Part shown: one piece after another, positions 33,937 to 43,007 of the stretch | How positions within the stretch are numbered: position 1 is the stretch's first letter | Layout: each line of letters starts with the position of its first letter | Source of the DNA: Geodermatophilus ruber | Lineage (GTDB): Bacteria > Actinomycetota > Actinomycetes > Mycobacteriales > Geodermatophilaceae | NCBI RefSeq assembly: GCF_900114385.1 | Contig: NZ_FOSW01000003.1 | Location: forward strand, 248,001-312,000 | DNA length: 64,000 nucleotides | Direction: 5' to 3' | Notes under the pieces: generated by a model | What the model was told of the DNA's origin: nothing | Databases searched by the model: none | The model's input: only the letters and a program-made list of their open reading frames with translations | Position numbers and translations under genes: made by a program

Positions 33937-34709
33937 CCACCGTGTCGACCGGCATCCGGATCCGTCGGGACGGCGCGGTCGCGACCGTCATCCTCAACCG
34001 CCCCGAGAAGCTCAACGCGCTGGACCGGGCCACCCGGTGGGAGCTGGTCGGCGCGCTGCGCGCGGTGGCCGCGGACACCGACGTGCGGGCGGTGGTGCTC
34101 ACCGGCACCGGCCGGGCGTTCAGCGCCGGCCAGGACATCGCCGCCGTCGAGGAACTCGAGCACGCCGACGAGACCGTGGCCGGCTCCTACAACCCGATCG
34201 CGCAGACGATCGCCGACATGCCGAAACCGGTCATTGCCGCGGTCAACGGCCTGGCCGTCGGCGCCGGGATGGGCCTGGCCCTGGTGTGCGACCAGCGGCT
34301 GGCCGCCGACACCGCCTCGTTCTCCTGCGCCTTCGGCAAGGTGGGGCTTGTTCCGGACACCGCCGTGTCTTGGTATCTGGTCCGCGAACTGGGCTACGCC
34401 CGGGCCTTCTCGTTTGCCGCCAGCGGGCGACCGATCCCGGCCGCGGAGGCGCACCGGTTGGGTCTGCTCAACGAGATCGTCCCCACCGACCAGCTGGCGG
34501 CGCGGGCGCACGACCTGGCCGAGTCGCTCGCCGGTGGTCCGGCGCACGCACTAGCGCTGACCAAACGGCAGTTCCGCGCCGTCAGCGAGATCTCCTTCGA
34601 GGCCGCCCTAGCGCTGGAGGCCCGCCACCAAGGGGACGCCGCCGGCCACCCCGACCACGTCGAGGGCCGAACCGCGTTCGCCGAGAAGCGCGCCCCGCGC
34701 TGGGCGTGA
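33933..34709 (+). CDS. enoyl-CoA hydratase/isomerase family protein (PaaG-like)
   Basis: 258 residues of the crotonase fold. The oxyanion-hole segments are RAFSAGQDIA and AVNGLAVGAGMGLALVCD. The segment KVGLVPDTAVSWYLVRELG carries an Asp after Pro as in PaaG-type isomerases, rather than the Glu of true hydratases. It is the last gene of the operon that begins with the molybdenum hydroxylase. Confidence 0.87.
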   Translation: MTTVSTGIRIRRDGAVATVILNRPEKLNALDRATRWELVGALRAVAADTDVRAVVLTGTGRAFSAGQDIAAVEELEHADETVAGSYNPIAQTIADMPKPVIAAVNGLAVGAGMGLALVCDQRLAADTASFSCAFGKVGLVPDTAVSWYLVRELGYARAFSFAASGRPIPAAEAHRLGLLNEIVPTDQLAARAHDLAESLAGGPAHALALTKRQFRAVSEISFEAALALEARHQGDAAGHPDHVEGRTAFAEKRAPRWA

Positions 34710-35118
34710 CGGCATCCTGACGCCGTTCCGCGGGGCCTCTGACCCCGCCCCGGGCGGGTCGCCGTCCACGCTGCCCGCTGAGGCTGGCTCGGTCGACGTC
34801 GCCGTCGAACCGAGCCGGGATGGCCGCTGGTGGGTGATTGCCACGTGGTCGTACCGTCGGCGGACGCCGCGGCACCGCCCGGGGTGTCCGGACAGGGCCC
34901 CGGGTGTCGCCCGGCTACCCACCGCTCAGTCGGTCGTCCGCCAGTTCCTCGACGCGTGGTGGGAGCAGCCTGCGGCTGTCGCTGGGGGCCTGTTCGAGCG
35001 GGCCCGCCGGCGGCCAGCTCGCCCACCAGGGGCGCGTGCGCGTCCACCACGGCGAGCCGGTGATGTTCGACGACGCGTTCGGCGGCGCCGGACTGTCGTC
35101 AGTGGTCGCCGGCAGGTT
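34710..35118. other. gene debris
   Basis: No intact gene. Short coding-like stretches remain: VDVAVEPSRDGRWWVIATW near 34795-34850 and QSVVRQFLDAWWEQPAAVAG near 34930-34990, in different frames. They resemble pieces of small proteins carried by actinobacterial integrative elements, but no family is named. Confidence 0.4.
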
Positions 35119-35251
35119 CGTCACGATCATGGCTGTCCGACCGGCCCGCTATGTTCCGACCATGTCCACGAAGCCGCGCACACCGCGCCCCTCCCCCGCC
35201 GGGACGGCCGCTGGTGGGACAGCTCCCACTTCGCGGTGCCCAAGTCCCCCC
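35119..35251 (-). repeat. dispersed att-linked repeat, copy A
   Basis: About 70-80% identical by eye to copies at 53832-53974 and 58719-58830. It includes the arms TTCCGACCATGTCCACGAAG and CTCCCACTTCGCGGTGCCC and ends in CAAGTCCCCCC, the first 11 bases of the tRNA-Leu att core, after which the core is lost. Read on the minus strand it encodes GLGHREVGAVPPAA...RGFVDMVGT-stop. Confidence 0.75.
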
Positions 35252-35277
35252 GGCGTCCCGCGGAAGGCCTAGAGGGC

Positions 35278-35478
35278 TAGCTTCGGCGCCGACCATCCCG
35301 ACGTCCTCACCGATAAGTCTCGCCCTAGCCGTCTTCTCCTCGCGTCAACCAGGGCAGGCCCGTCCACTCGGCGAGGACACCCTGCGGCGCTGCCGCCGGG
35401 TATTCGGCTCGGACCACCCCATCACCCTGTGGGCCGCGGCCGCCTTCACGCTCGCCCTCAACCAGGTGGGCGAGGTGA
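35278..35478 (+). pseudogene. tetratricopeptide-repeat protein remnant
   Basis: FGADHPDVLT is followed, after a frame change, by SLALAVFSS, QARPLGEDTLRRCRRVFG and SDHPITLWAAAAFTLALNQVGE. This is the 42-residue TPR pattern (GxDHPxTLxxxxxLAxxLxxxGxxxxAxxLxxxTLxRxRRVxG) of actinobacterial TPR/NB-ARC proteins. About one and a half repeats survive. Confidence 0.65.
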
Positions 35479-35638
35479 AGCGGTCCCTTGTTCGGAGAGC
35501 GGCGCGGACGGGCCACAGCAGCATTGCCAGGACGCCAGGATCTCGTCGAGCGCGTGCGTGGCTCCAGCGCATCCCGACTGCTCATTGGGGTAGGACCAGC
35601 CGCCCCGGCTGCCGAGGAGGGACTCAGAGGAGGCCAAG

Positions 35639-35848
35639 GTGCCGCACATCGACGTCGTCGCCGATCTGAACTTCGAGGGTGACGAGGCGGGGGTGATCCT
35701 GGCCCGCGTGCCCGCGGCGGGCGCCCCGGCCGTCGGCACGATCCTCACGGCGGGCACAGCCGCCGCCTGGTCCCGGGTGCGGGTGGAGGCCGTTGACGAG
35801 GACGGCTGGCTGCATGTGCGACTGCTGTCTGGCCAGTGGACCGGGTAA
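35639..35848 (+). CDS. hypothetical protein (69 residues)
   Basis: GTG start with GAGGAGG 6 bp upstream. The sequence MPHIDVVADLNFEGDEAGVI and VRVEAVDEDGWLHVRLLSG suggests an all-beta fold. No family recognised. Its end overlaps the next small gene by 13 bp, as in compact mobile-element gene strings. Confidence 0.55.
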   Translation: MPHIDVVADLNFEGDEAGVILARVPAAGAPAVGTILTAGTAAAWSRVRVEAVDEDGWLHVRLLSGQWTG

Positions 35849-36012
35849 GCGAGCCGGTCCGGCTCCTCGACCAGCATCGCTTCGACCCGTCGCGACACGT
35901 GGAGGTCGAGCTGAACGGGGAGTGGTGGCCGGGCCTCCAGCATGCGTGGCGGCTCACGTCGGACCGGGACCACTGGGTCGCCGAGGTCGAGTTCAGCGCC
36001 CGGTACGAGTGA
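35836..36012 (+). CDS. small hypothetical protein (58 residues)
   Basis: VDRVSEPVRLLDQHRFDPSR starts inside the end of the preceding gene; the rest reads VEVELNGEWWPGLQHAWRL and HWVAEVEFSARYE. The Trp-rich pattern WWPGxxxxWR...WxAxVxF resembles small proteins encoded beside replication genes in actinobacterial integrative elements. Function unknown. Confidence 0.5.
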   Translation: MDRVSEPVRLLDQHRFDPSRHVEVELNGEWWPGLQHAWRLTSDRDHWVAEVEFSARYE

Positions 36013-36205
36013 GGTCTCGGAGAGCACTTCCACTGCGTGCCACCGGGGCGCGTGAGGCTGCGCGACGTCGCGCCGTTCGCTTCGCCGTCCGGCTGGTGAA
36101 CCGACGGCGTGCGGCGTCCGCCGCCCGGGCGTCTTGAGGCTCGTCCGGCGCGAACGCGGAGCACCCCGGCGCGGACTGTCGGTCCCGGCTGGTAGGGAAA
36201 CGCCC

Positions 36206-36664
36206 ATGTCAGGCAACGGCGAACAGGACGACGACGGCGAGAAGTACCGGATCGAGCTGGCGCCCGGCCTGAGCGACGCTCAGCGCGCGGAGGCCGAGCG
36301 CATCTTCGCCGCGCTCCGGCGGACCCGCCGCGAGCGGCATCAGCGGGCCGACGAGGCCGCGGCGACCGGGGAGCCGGCGCCCACGCTTCCGCTCTGCCCG
36401 ACCCTCCTCATCTCGGCCGAGCCGTGCCTGCTGCCACTCGTCGACGGGCAGGACTGCCCGCACCGGGAGCCCGGCCCGGTCCCCGACGCCGTCCGCGACC
36501 TGGTCGTTCGACTGCGCCGCGAGGTCGCCGAGGCCCGGCAGGTCGCCTCCCGGCTCGGTTCCCTTGTCCGGGATCTCCGGGGCGGCCGCGGCATCGAGAG
36601 CGCACTCAAGCGGAAAGAGCCGTGGTGGCTGGTGCCCGGCGAGCCGGAGGCGCCGCCGACGTGA
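36206..36664 (+). CDS. hypothetical protein (152 residues)
   Basis: Starts MSGNGEQDDDGEKYRIELAP; AGGGAAACGCCC precedes the ATG. It is predicted mostly helical, with a charged helix LSDAQRAEAERIFAALRRTRRERHQ and a possible coiled coil VRDLVVRLRREVAEARQVA. A CxxxxC-like pair (LCPTLLISAEPC) is present. No family recognised. Confidence 0.55.
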   Translation: MSGNGEQDDDGEKYRIELAPGLSDAQRAEAERIFAALRRTRRERHQRADEAAATGEPAPTLPLCPTLLISAEPCLLPLVDGQDCPHREPGPVPDAVRDLVVRLRREVAEARQVASRLGSLVRDLRGGRGIESALKRKEPWWLVPGEPEAPPT

Positions 36665-37119
36665 CCAACGGCCCGGCCGCGGGAATGCCTGGGTTTCGGG
36701 AACGTTGTCATCGGTGCCGGCCCGTACATGTCCCCGGGTCTCAAACCATCTGCCGCTTCGAGCGGCCACGCGCCGAGAGGCGACTGTCGGGCCGGTATCC
36801 ACTCTTGCAGCGGCCGCCCCGGTCTTCCCGACCGGGCGGCCGCTGTCGTCTGCGCTCACCCCGGCGGATGAGGCCGGCCGCCGCGGCCTCAACGGACGCG
36901 CCCTCCCTGCCGAAGATTTCCATGTCCGAACGCGTGGGTCCAAGACACGCGAACGGACCGCGGCCGGGCTTGGACATCCCCGGTCGCCGGCCCCGGGTCG
37001 TCTTCGGACGCCCGGGGCCCCTCTGCGTCTCAGCCGCCGGGCTGCGCCGAGGCGAACCGCTCGGCCGCGAACCGCGCCCGCGGCGGATCGGTGGCCGCGA
37101 CGTCCACGGCCCTCTCGCC
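36665..37119. other. non-coding interval
   Basis: No ORF with coding character is visible. The only feature is the strong hairpin at 36809-36842. Confidence 0.5.
36809..36842. terminator. strong GC hairpin
   Basis: GCGGCCGCCCCGGTC and GACCGGGCGGCCGC pair over 14 bp with one bulged C around a short TTCCC loop. It lies 145 bp after the 36206 gene and downstream of the minus-strand GIY-YIG gene, so it can end either transcript. Confidence 0.55.
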
Positions 37120-37694
37120 CTACAGGAGCGAGGAATGCGCGGTGAGCCACGTCCAGATCGACCAGCCACCGAGGCCGTCGGCGTCGAGGAGGACCTCGAG
37201 CAGGGGCCGCAGCTCCGGCCGCGGCTCGCCCGCCTCCGTGAGCAGGACCGCCGGCACCAGTTGGTCCCTGCCGTGCCGAATGACGAACAACGAGCGGTCC
37301 CCGAGCTGCTGCGCCAGCCGGTCGGTCTCGGCCCGCTTACGGTCGCCGAACCGTCTCGCCAACCCGTCGAAGTCGATCTGGGACAGGTCAATGAGCGGGT
37401 CAGGGTCGGCACCCTCGGCGGCGGCCCCCACCACTGCACGTGCCGAACGTGCTGAATGTTGAGCCCGACTGCAGATGTGCCGGTGACGACGCTGCTGTCC
37501 CGTCGCACGAAGTGCTGGACCAGGCGGGAGTTCAGGTTTCGGGCGATGCCCACATAGGCCACCCAGGTGCGGCCAACATCGCCTCCGTACATCGCGTACA
37601 GGGCCGGTATGCGCGGAACCTCGGCCCAGCGAGTCACCTCTCGCGTCACGGGTGCCTTCTGATCCATGCCTCGCCTCTCGTTTCGCTCGAGCAC
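37120..37694 (-). pseudogene. GIY-YIG nuclease-like gene with a frameshift
   Basis: The N-terminal part has the GIY-YIG pattern IPALYAMYGG and WVAYVGIARNLNSRLVQHF (about residues 31-62). At a run of five G (about 37428) the frame changes. In the -1 frame the protein continues AAAEGADPDPLIDLSQID, DGLARRFGDRKRAETDRLAQ, to a stop at 37120. The combined product would be about 190 residues. A one-base deletion, a sequencing error or a -1 slip are all possible; the late Glu of GIY-YIG enzymes was not located with confidence. Confidence 0.6.
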
Positions 37695-37906
37695 ATATGA
37701 GTTGCGAACCGTGGACCGGTCATCAGCTGGACGCGAAAGACGGCTACGGCGGGCTCCTCGTCGACCTCAGTCACGGCATGCGCTAGCTCCCGCGCCATCG
37801 AGCGTCGTGGTCGGGCGGTGACCTTGGCCGGCGAGAAGCGACAGGCCCTGCGTCCTTGCAGTAAGCCTGACCCGCCCTTTACGCGGCCGTAGTGCCACGC
37901 GCCGAC

Positions 37907-39463
37907 TCAATCTCGGTGGATGACCTCGTAGGCCGCAATGACGCGATCCCGTAGCGTCATCAATTCGTCGAGCCATTTCCTCACGACCGAGGGGTGCCAG
38001 CCTTCTTTATAGAGCTCGATCCGGCGGCCAACAACGCAGAAACCCTCTCGGATGGGCACCGCGTGGAGGAATTCCTCAGACAGCTCGGATCTGGCGACAC
38101 GGCGCAACCCGGCGACTTGCTCAGACCAGATACCTCTCCACGCCTTGCTGGGGTACCCCTTGCTGGTTGATCGTCCGAAGACGAGCCCTACCCAGGCCTG
38201 CTCGTCGCGGCGATCACTCAGGATCGAGCCGTGTCCTGGCACCGCCATGTAGACGCCGACCCAGTCATCCCCCGACGCGAAGTCTCGCCCTAAGAGGTCC
38301 CAACTCTGATTCTCGCCACGCAACCACCCCTGCCCGGGGACACCGGCTTGCTGCCCGTTACTCCATGCGGCGGCTACATCGAGCAACTGCCTCCTGGCTT
38401 CGGGTTCGAGCATTCGGCCGGCCTCGATACCTTGGGCCACCGTGCGGATGCGGTCTCGAGGACTGGACTCCAGCAGTTCAGGAAGCGGCTCTGCCAATGC
38501 GCGCTCGGGGTCGAATCCTCCGACCTGCTCCGCTATCTCCTGGACTATCGATCTCAGCGCTTCCTGCCCGCGGGGCTCATCGGACCACTTGAGCTCGCGA
38601 GAAAAGGTCTTGGAAGAAACGTCATGGAACCATGGACCAGTAGGCTGACAGTACGCCTCGCTGACTTCGATCGTTGGCCAAGCGACCTCTCGGCCGGTCC
38701 AGCGGAACGCACCCTGGGCGCTCACAACCACCGGCCCCAGCCGCTCCCCCAGGCGCTCTACATAGCCAACCGCGGCGTCACGCTCAGTGTGCGCTTGCAC
38801 CAACAACTGCGCCGCTCGGCCAAGGTCGGGAACTGTCCTGCCCGGAGCGAATCCTTCTAGAGCGCGATACAGTTCCATGACGCTCGGGGGAGCAACTCCA
38901 TCCTTGCACAGTGGCTCAAGTGCCTCGAATAGGCTGGCCCATGTGCAACCTTCCCACTTCGCAGTTCTACACACGCCCTGACAGCTGGGGTCATAGCTCT
39001 CGTGACTTGTGCAGACCCACCGGTGCTGGCCATGGCGCGTTAGGAATACGAATCCATTCTCACGGGGCGCGACGGAAGAGTCTTCCAGGAAGTATTTCGC
39101 ATATCGGCGCAGCTGATCCCCGTGCTCCAGGGCATCCACCTTGGCCTCTAGCACGATACGAGTTCCCGGTGCAAGAATGACGAGGTCGACGTATCCCTTT
39201 TCATCCGGACTAGCTTGGCCGACGGGTTGCTCGCGCTCTACGTAGAACGCAGTGCTCCCGTGGCCAGGAGCAAGCTTCTCCAGAAGCGCACGTCGAAAGG
39301 GTTCGAAGGCGGGTATGTCTTGGCGCAACAACCAAGACAAGCAGCGCATCAGCGGGACTTCCTTGTCGACAATTCCGGAGTCTCGGAGTATCCAACCCTC
39401 CTGGTGAATGCCCATGGAGTCCGCAAGTGCACGCACGCCGTTCAACCACGTTGGTTCCATCAT
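37907..39463 (-). CDS. PD-(D/E)XK nuclease superfamily protein
   Basis: 518 residues. A nuclease core is visible in VDLVILAPGTRIVLEAKVD (Asp at about residue 93, EAK at about 105-107), preceded by FYVEREQPVG and followed by GDQLRRYAKYF, the pattern of PD-(D/E)XK family PF14281. The remaining 350 residues have no recognised domain. The start overlaps the stop of the upstream nuclease gene (ATGA), so the two are co-translated. Base composition is less GC-biased than that of its neighbours, suggesting separate acquisition. Confidence 0.75.
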   Translation of the reverse strand: MMEPTWLNGVRALADSMGIHQEGWILRDSGIVDKEVPLMRCLSWLLRQDIPAFEPFRRALLEKLAPGHGSTAFYVEREQPVGQASPDEKGYVDLVILAPGTRIVLEAKVDALEHGDQLRRYAKYFLEDSSVAPRENGFVFLTRHGQHRWVCTSHESYDPSCQGVCRTAKWEGCTWASLFEALEPLCKDGVAPPSVMELYRALEGFAPGRTVPDLGRAAQLLVQAHTERDAAVGYVERLGERLGPVVVSAQGAFRWTGREVAWPTIEVSEAYCQPTGPWFHDVSSKTFSRELKWSDEPRGQEALRSIVQEIAEQVGGFDPERALAEPLPELLESSPRDRIRTVAQGIEAGRMLEPEARRQLLDVAAAWSNGQQAGVPGQGWLRGENQSWDLLGRDFASGDDWVGVYMAVPGHGSILSDRRDEQAWVGLVFGRSTSKGYPSKAWRGIWSEQVAGLRRVARSELSEEFLHAVPIREGFCVVGRRIELYKEGWHPSVVRKWLDELMTLRDRVIAAYEVIHRD

Positions 39464-41193
39464 GAGGACCGCTTCTTGGGAGAGAGGGAGGATGGTGTTC
39501 GAAGCCAGCGCCGGACTTCGGCGGTGGCCTGGACGTCGTCCCTGTTGTAGGCGAGCAGCCGCTCCTCGGCCAAGGCGTCACCGGCAAGCGCCTGCTCGTA
39601 CCAGGTCTGTGACTGCAGCCCACCGGGGTCGTCGTCCCGCCATTCAAAGCCGGCGCCCTGCATCGCGATCGCCTTGAGCCCGTGGCCGATTCGGGAGTCG
39701 AGCGACTTCTCCACGATCTTGCAGAGGTCAATCCAGGCCTCGGGTGCCGCCTCGGCGCACATCTCCGGCAATTCCCGGCCGCTGGTGGAGGTGATCCGGC
39801 GGAGCTGGCTGCGCTCCGGATGGTGGTAGTGGAAGACGGCCACCGAGCGGCCGGCGGCGCCGTCCGCCTGGATCGCATCATCGAGCCAGCGGAGGAATCG
39901 CTCGGCCAAGTCGTATTCGGCCTGCACGTCGTCGACGGACAGGTCGAGGAACGGCACGTAGGTGCTCTCCTCACCGTCCGTCCGCAGGACGCCCCAGAGA
40001 TAGACGCGCTCCGGCGAGGGGCTCCACTCGCAGTCGATGTCGTACTCGACGTCCGCGGTGGGCACGGACGGGGCGTCGGCACGCCGCCGGATGTCCAGAC
40101 CAGCCTCGGCCAGCTCCGCATGTAGCCGCGCCTTCTTCAGGCGTGCCGCCCGGTTCTGCCGGTGCGCGACCTCCTGGTGGTAGTCCTCGGTAAGGACGTC
40201 ATCGAGCTCCGCCGCCGCCAGATCGCTCACGGTGACAACGTTCTGCGCGCGCAGTGTCAGGTACTCGCGCACCGACAGGACGCCGCCGAGCTCCCTGCTT
40301 AGGTCGTCGTCGGTCAGCGTGTCGACGCAGACCGACGCCCACCGACAGTCGCCGCACTCCTCGTGCCCGATGGGCACCACCAGCGGCACCGGATCACCGG
40401 GCTCCCCCGTGCGTCGGCGCGCCAGGTCCGCGACGTCGAAGCGGAAGGCATGCTCGTGGTCGTACCGCTCCAGCGAGGAGCGCCGCCGCTTGCCGGCCGT
40501 CCTGGAGAACGTGGTGAACAGCGGCTCGTTCAGGTCATACCAGCTGAGCACGAGGGGGTCGGGCACGTATCCCTTGGCCCCGTCGGTGCCGAGCACCGCA
40601 CCCCACGGCTCCACGGCGGCATGACCCGCTGCTTCCAGGAGTCGCCAGTAGTGGGCCAGTTGGAGGCAGTCGTCCTCACGGTCACCGACGCGGAGCGCGA
40701 CCCCGGCGCGGACGACGGCCTGCGCGCGAGAAGGTACGGACGCCAGGCTCACCTCAACCGAGTCGTTCGGTGATCGGTGCAGCGTCAGGTGATGCTTGAT
40801 GTCCCCGACGTGGTAACCGGGACGTCCGTCGGGGCGGTCCTCCGCCCAGATCAGGAGGTCCGGCTTGCCGGTCCGCCCGCGCGCGTCGTCGTCCGGCAAC
40901 CGACCACCGACGATGAGGCCGGTCCCGGAGGCGAGGTGCCGCATCGTCTCCGCGATGTGCGTCCACTTGTCGTCCTCGAGCGGGCGCAGGTCGATCGCGT
41001 CCGGCGCGGCCGACAGCAGCGCCTCGACGACGTCGTCCTCGAAGGCCCGGCCCTCGTCCAGCTGCTCTTGCACCGCCGGATCAGGCTGCCACTCGACCCG
41101 GGGCACGGTGAGGTCGTACTCGTTGTGCGTCGCGCGCGGGCACCGCTTGGCTGCATAGCCGCCGAGCAGGATCGGTCGCAGGGTCCCCGTCAC
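39460..41193 (-). CDS. TM0106-family RecB-like putative nuclease
   Basis: 577 residues from a GTG with GAAGGAGA upstream. The N-terminal RecB-like nuclease region has RTGKPDLLIWAED (Asp) and YHVGDIKHH (D-x-K). A CGDCRWASVC cysteine cluster follows at about residue 276. The C-terminal RNase H_2 (DEDD-type) part has VEYDIDCEWSP, WIDLCKIVEKSLDSRIGHGLK and YNRDDVQAT near residue 548. This architecture is that of TM0106 proteins of unknown role. It forms an operon with the PD-(D/E)XK gene; a defence role is possible but unproven. Confidence 0.8.
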   Translation of the reverse strand: MTGTLRPILLGGYAAKRCPRATHNEYDLTVPRVEWQPDPAVQEQLDEGRAFEDDVVEALLSAAPDAIDLRPLEDDKWTHIAETMRHLASGTGLIVGGRLPDDDARGRTGKPDLLIWAEDRPDGRPGYHVGDIKHHLTLHRSPNDSVEVSLASVPSRAQAVVRAGVALRVGDREDDCLQLAHYWRLLEAAGHAAVEPWGAVLGTDGAKGYVPDPLVLSWYDLNEPLFTTFSRTAGKRRRSSLERYDHEHAFRFDVADLARRRTGEPGDPVPLVVPIGHEECGDCRWASVCVDTLTDDDLSRELGGVLSVREYLTLRAQNVVTVSDLAAAELDDVLTEDYHQEVAHRQNRAARLKKARLHAELAEAGLDIRRRADAPSVPTADVEYDIDCEWSPSPERVYLWGVLRTDGEESTYVPFLDLSVDDVQAEYDLAERFLRWLDDAIQADGAAGRSVAVFHYHHPERSQLRRITSTSGRELPEMCAEAAPEAWIDLCKIVEKSLDSRIGHGLKAIAMQGAGFEWRDDDPGGLQSQTWYEQALAGDALAEERLLAYNRDDVQATAEVRRWLRTPSSLSPKKRSS

Positions 41194-41312
41194 ACGTTCT
41201 CCTTCGGCACCAGCCGGGCCCGACCACAGCGGAACGGCGCCGGTTCGCCACAACGGGGGACGGCGGCGGACGCGCCCCTCCACTCGCCCACCATCGCCGC
41301 CGAAGAAACGGC

Positions 41313-43007
41313 GTGACCGATCCCCGCACCGCGCACGGCGCCCACGACTGGTTCCGGTGGGCCAGCGACGCCGACCTCTGGAGCTCTGAGGGCGCGGCCG
41401 GCCTGGCGCTCGCCTTCGCCGCGATGGAGGCCGGGGCGGATGCCGGCTTCGACGCAGCGGCGATGAGCCGGCTGCGAGCGGCTTTACGACAGGAGGACGC
41501 ACCGGCAGCCCACCTCTTCGACGTCCTGACTGGACCGCCGGAGTCGCTCGTGGATTTCGTGCCCGACGCCTCCCCCTCGGTCCAGGTGCTCGCCGCCGAG
41601 CGTGCCGACCTGCCCGAGGACGTCGCCGGCCAGCTCGCGCTGTCGACCGACACCGACGTCCTCGTCGCGCTGGTGACGAACCCGGCCGTCGACCCCCTCG
41701 TCGTTGGGGGCGTCATCGCCTGGTGCGACCCGACCGGTGTCATACGGACCGCCTACGAGCACCACTGCGCGGTCGCGCAGCAGGACACGACGGAGGAAGA
41801 CGACGGACTCGCGGACAACGCGGCGCGGACGACGGCCGGCGGCGTGGGCGGAGGCGTGGGCGGACAACCGGGGCGGGACCGGTTGTCCGTCGAAGAGACC
41901 CGGCGCTGCGCGGTGGAGCTCGACTGGCGTCCGGATCAACTCGAGCACGTCGTCTCTCCGGACGGCGTGGCCGCCCTGTTGCACCGCACCGACGACCCAG
42001 AACTCCTCATCGCCACGTTCCACCGGGCACGGGACGAGTTCCGCGCCGTGGCCGCGGCGAATCCCTGCCTGCCGGTTGACCTGGTCGTGCGGGCAGCAGA
42101 AGACCCGTCGTGGGAGGTGCGGCTGGCGGCGTTGAGCAATCCGGAGCTGCCCGCTGACCTCGTCGAGGTTGCGCTGGCAGAGGCGGTCGAACTGACCGGA
42201 CGGAATCCCGCGTCCGCCGAGGCGGACGGCATCCGTCGAGCGGTGGCGAGCAACTCGAGCGCACCGGCTGACGTGCTCGTGGCGCTCGCGGGCGCCGAGC
42301 TCGCCGCAGCGGCGTTCACCCTGCTCGCCCATCACCCTGAGACGGCCTGGGGAGGGCTCACGCTGGATGAGCTGATCGACATCGCGTGGGGCGAACCGGA
42401 CGACCCGCCGCTCCCCGCCGTGCCTGTCGCCGACCTGCGGTGGCCCGGCCGTCTCGCGCTCGTTACCCAGGACCGGTACGACCCCGACCGACTGCTCGGC
42501 GAGGCGGACGCCGACGCGGCCGACGGCGGCGACTTCGCCACGGTCGCCTGGGCCCTGCTCGACCTCGAGGAGCGCCATTCCGGGGAGTGGCCTCTCTCCA
42601 GCCCCATGAGGCAGGTCGCCACCTCGATCGCAGAGGACGAGCGGTGCGACCGTGATCTCGCCAATCGACTGCTCCGCGACCACGACCGCTGCGCGGCCAC
42701 CATGCTGGCGTTGGCCACCAACCCGTCGATCGACGTCGACCGGGCGCTCGGTGCGATGTACGCGTGGACGAATCGGGACCATGTCGTCGGGAACGTCCTG
42801 GAGGCCGAGCGGGCACGCTCCCTGGGGAAGGCCATGCTGGCCACGGGCCGTGGCCCCGAGGATCTGGCCAGGATCGCCGCTCACCTGGAGTCCGGGGGCG
42901 ACGTCGTCCGACAGCTCGGGTACGACCGGGCCGACACCCTCGTCCACACGGCCGTCCAGACTGTTGTGCCCCTCCCCCGGGCCGCTGGTCAGGCGACGTC
43001 CACGTAG
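41313..43007 (+). CDS. variant-repeat (LRV/HEAT-like) protein
   Basis: 564 residues from a GTG, divergent from the nuclease operon (119-bp gap). Repeats of about 25 residues such as VQVLAAERADLPEDVAGQLA, DVLVALVTNPAVDPLVV, FRAVAAANPCLPVDLVVRAA and EVRLAALSNPELPADLVEVA match the leucine-rich-repeat-variant pattern. A Gly-rich linker (GGVGGGVGGQ) sits near residue 175. No catalytic motif. Probably a binding scaffold. Confidence 0.7.
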   Translation: MTDPRTAHGAHDWFRWASDADLWSSEGAAGLALAFAAMEAGADAGFDAAAMSRLRAALRQEDAPAAHLFDVLTGPPESLVDFVPDASPSVQVLAAERADLPEDVAGQLALSTDTDVLVALVTNPAVDPLVVGGVIAWCDPTGVIRTAYEHHCAVAQQDTTEEDDGLADNAARTTAGGVGGGVGGQPGRDRLSVEETRRCAVELDWRPDQLEHVVSPDGVAALLHRTDDPELLIATFHRARDEFRAVAAANPCLPVDLVVRAAEDPSWEVRLAALSNPELPADLVEVALAEAVELTGRNPASAEADGIRRAVASNSSAPADVLVALAGAELAAAAFTLLAHHPETAWGGLTLDELIDIAWGEPDDPPLPAVPVADLRWPGRLALVTQDRYDPDRLLGEADADAADGGDFATVAWALLDLEERHSGEWPLSSPMRQVATSIAEDERCDRDLANRLLRDHDRCAATMLALATNPSIDVDRALGAMYAWTNRDHVVGNVLEAERARSLGKAMLATGRGPEDLARIAAHLESGGDVVRQLGYDRADTLVHTAVQTVVPLPRAAGQATST

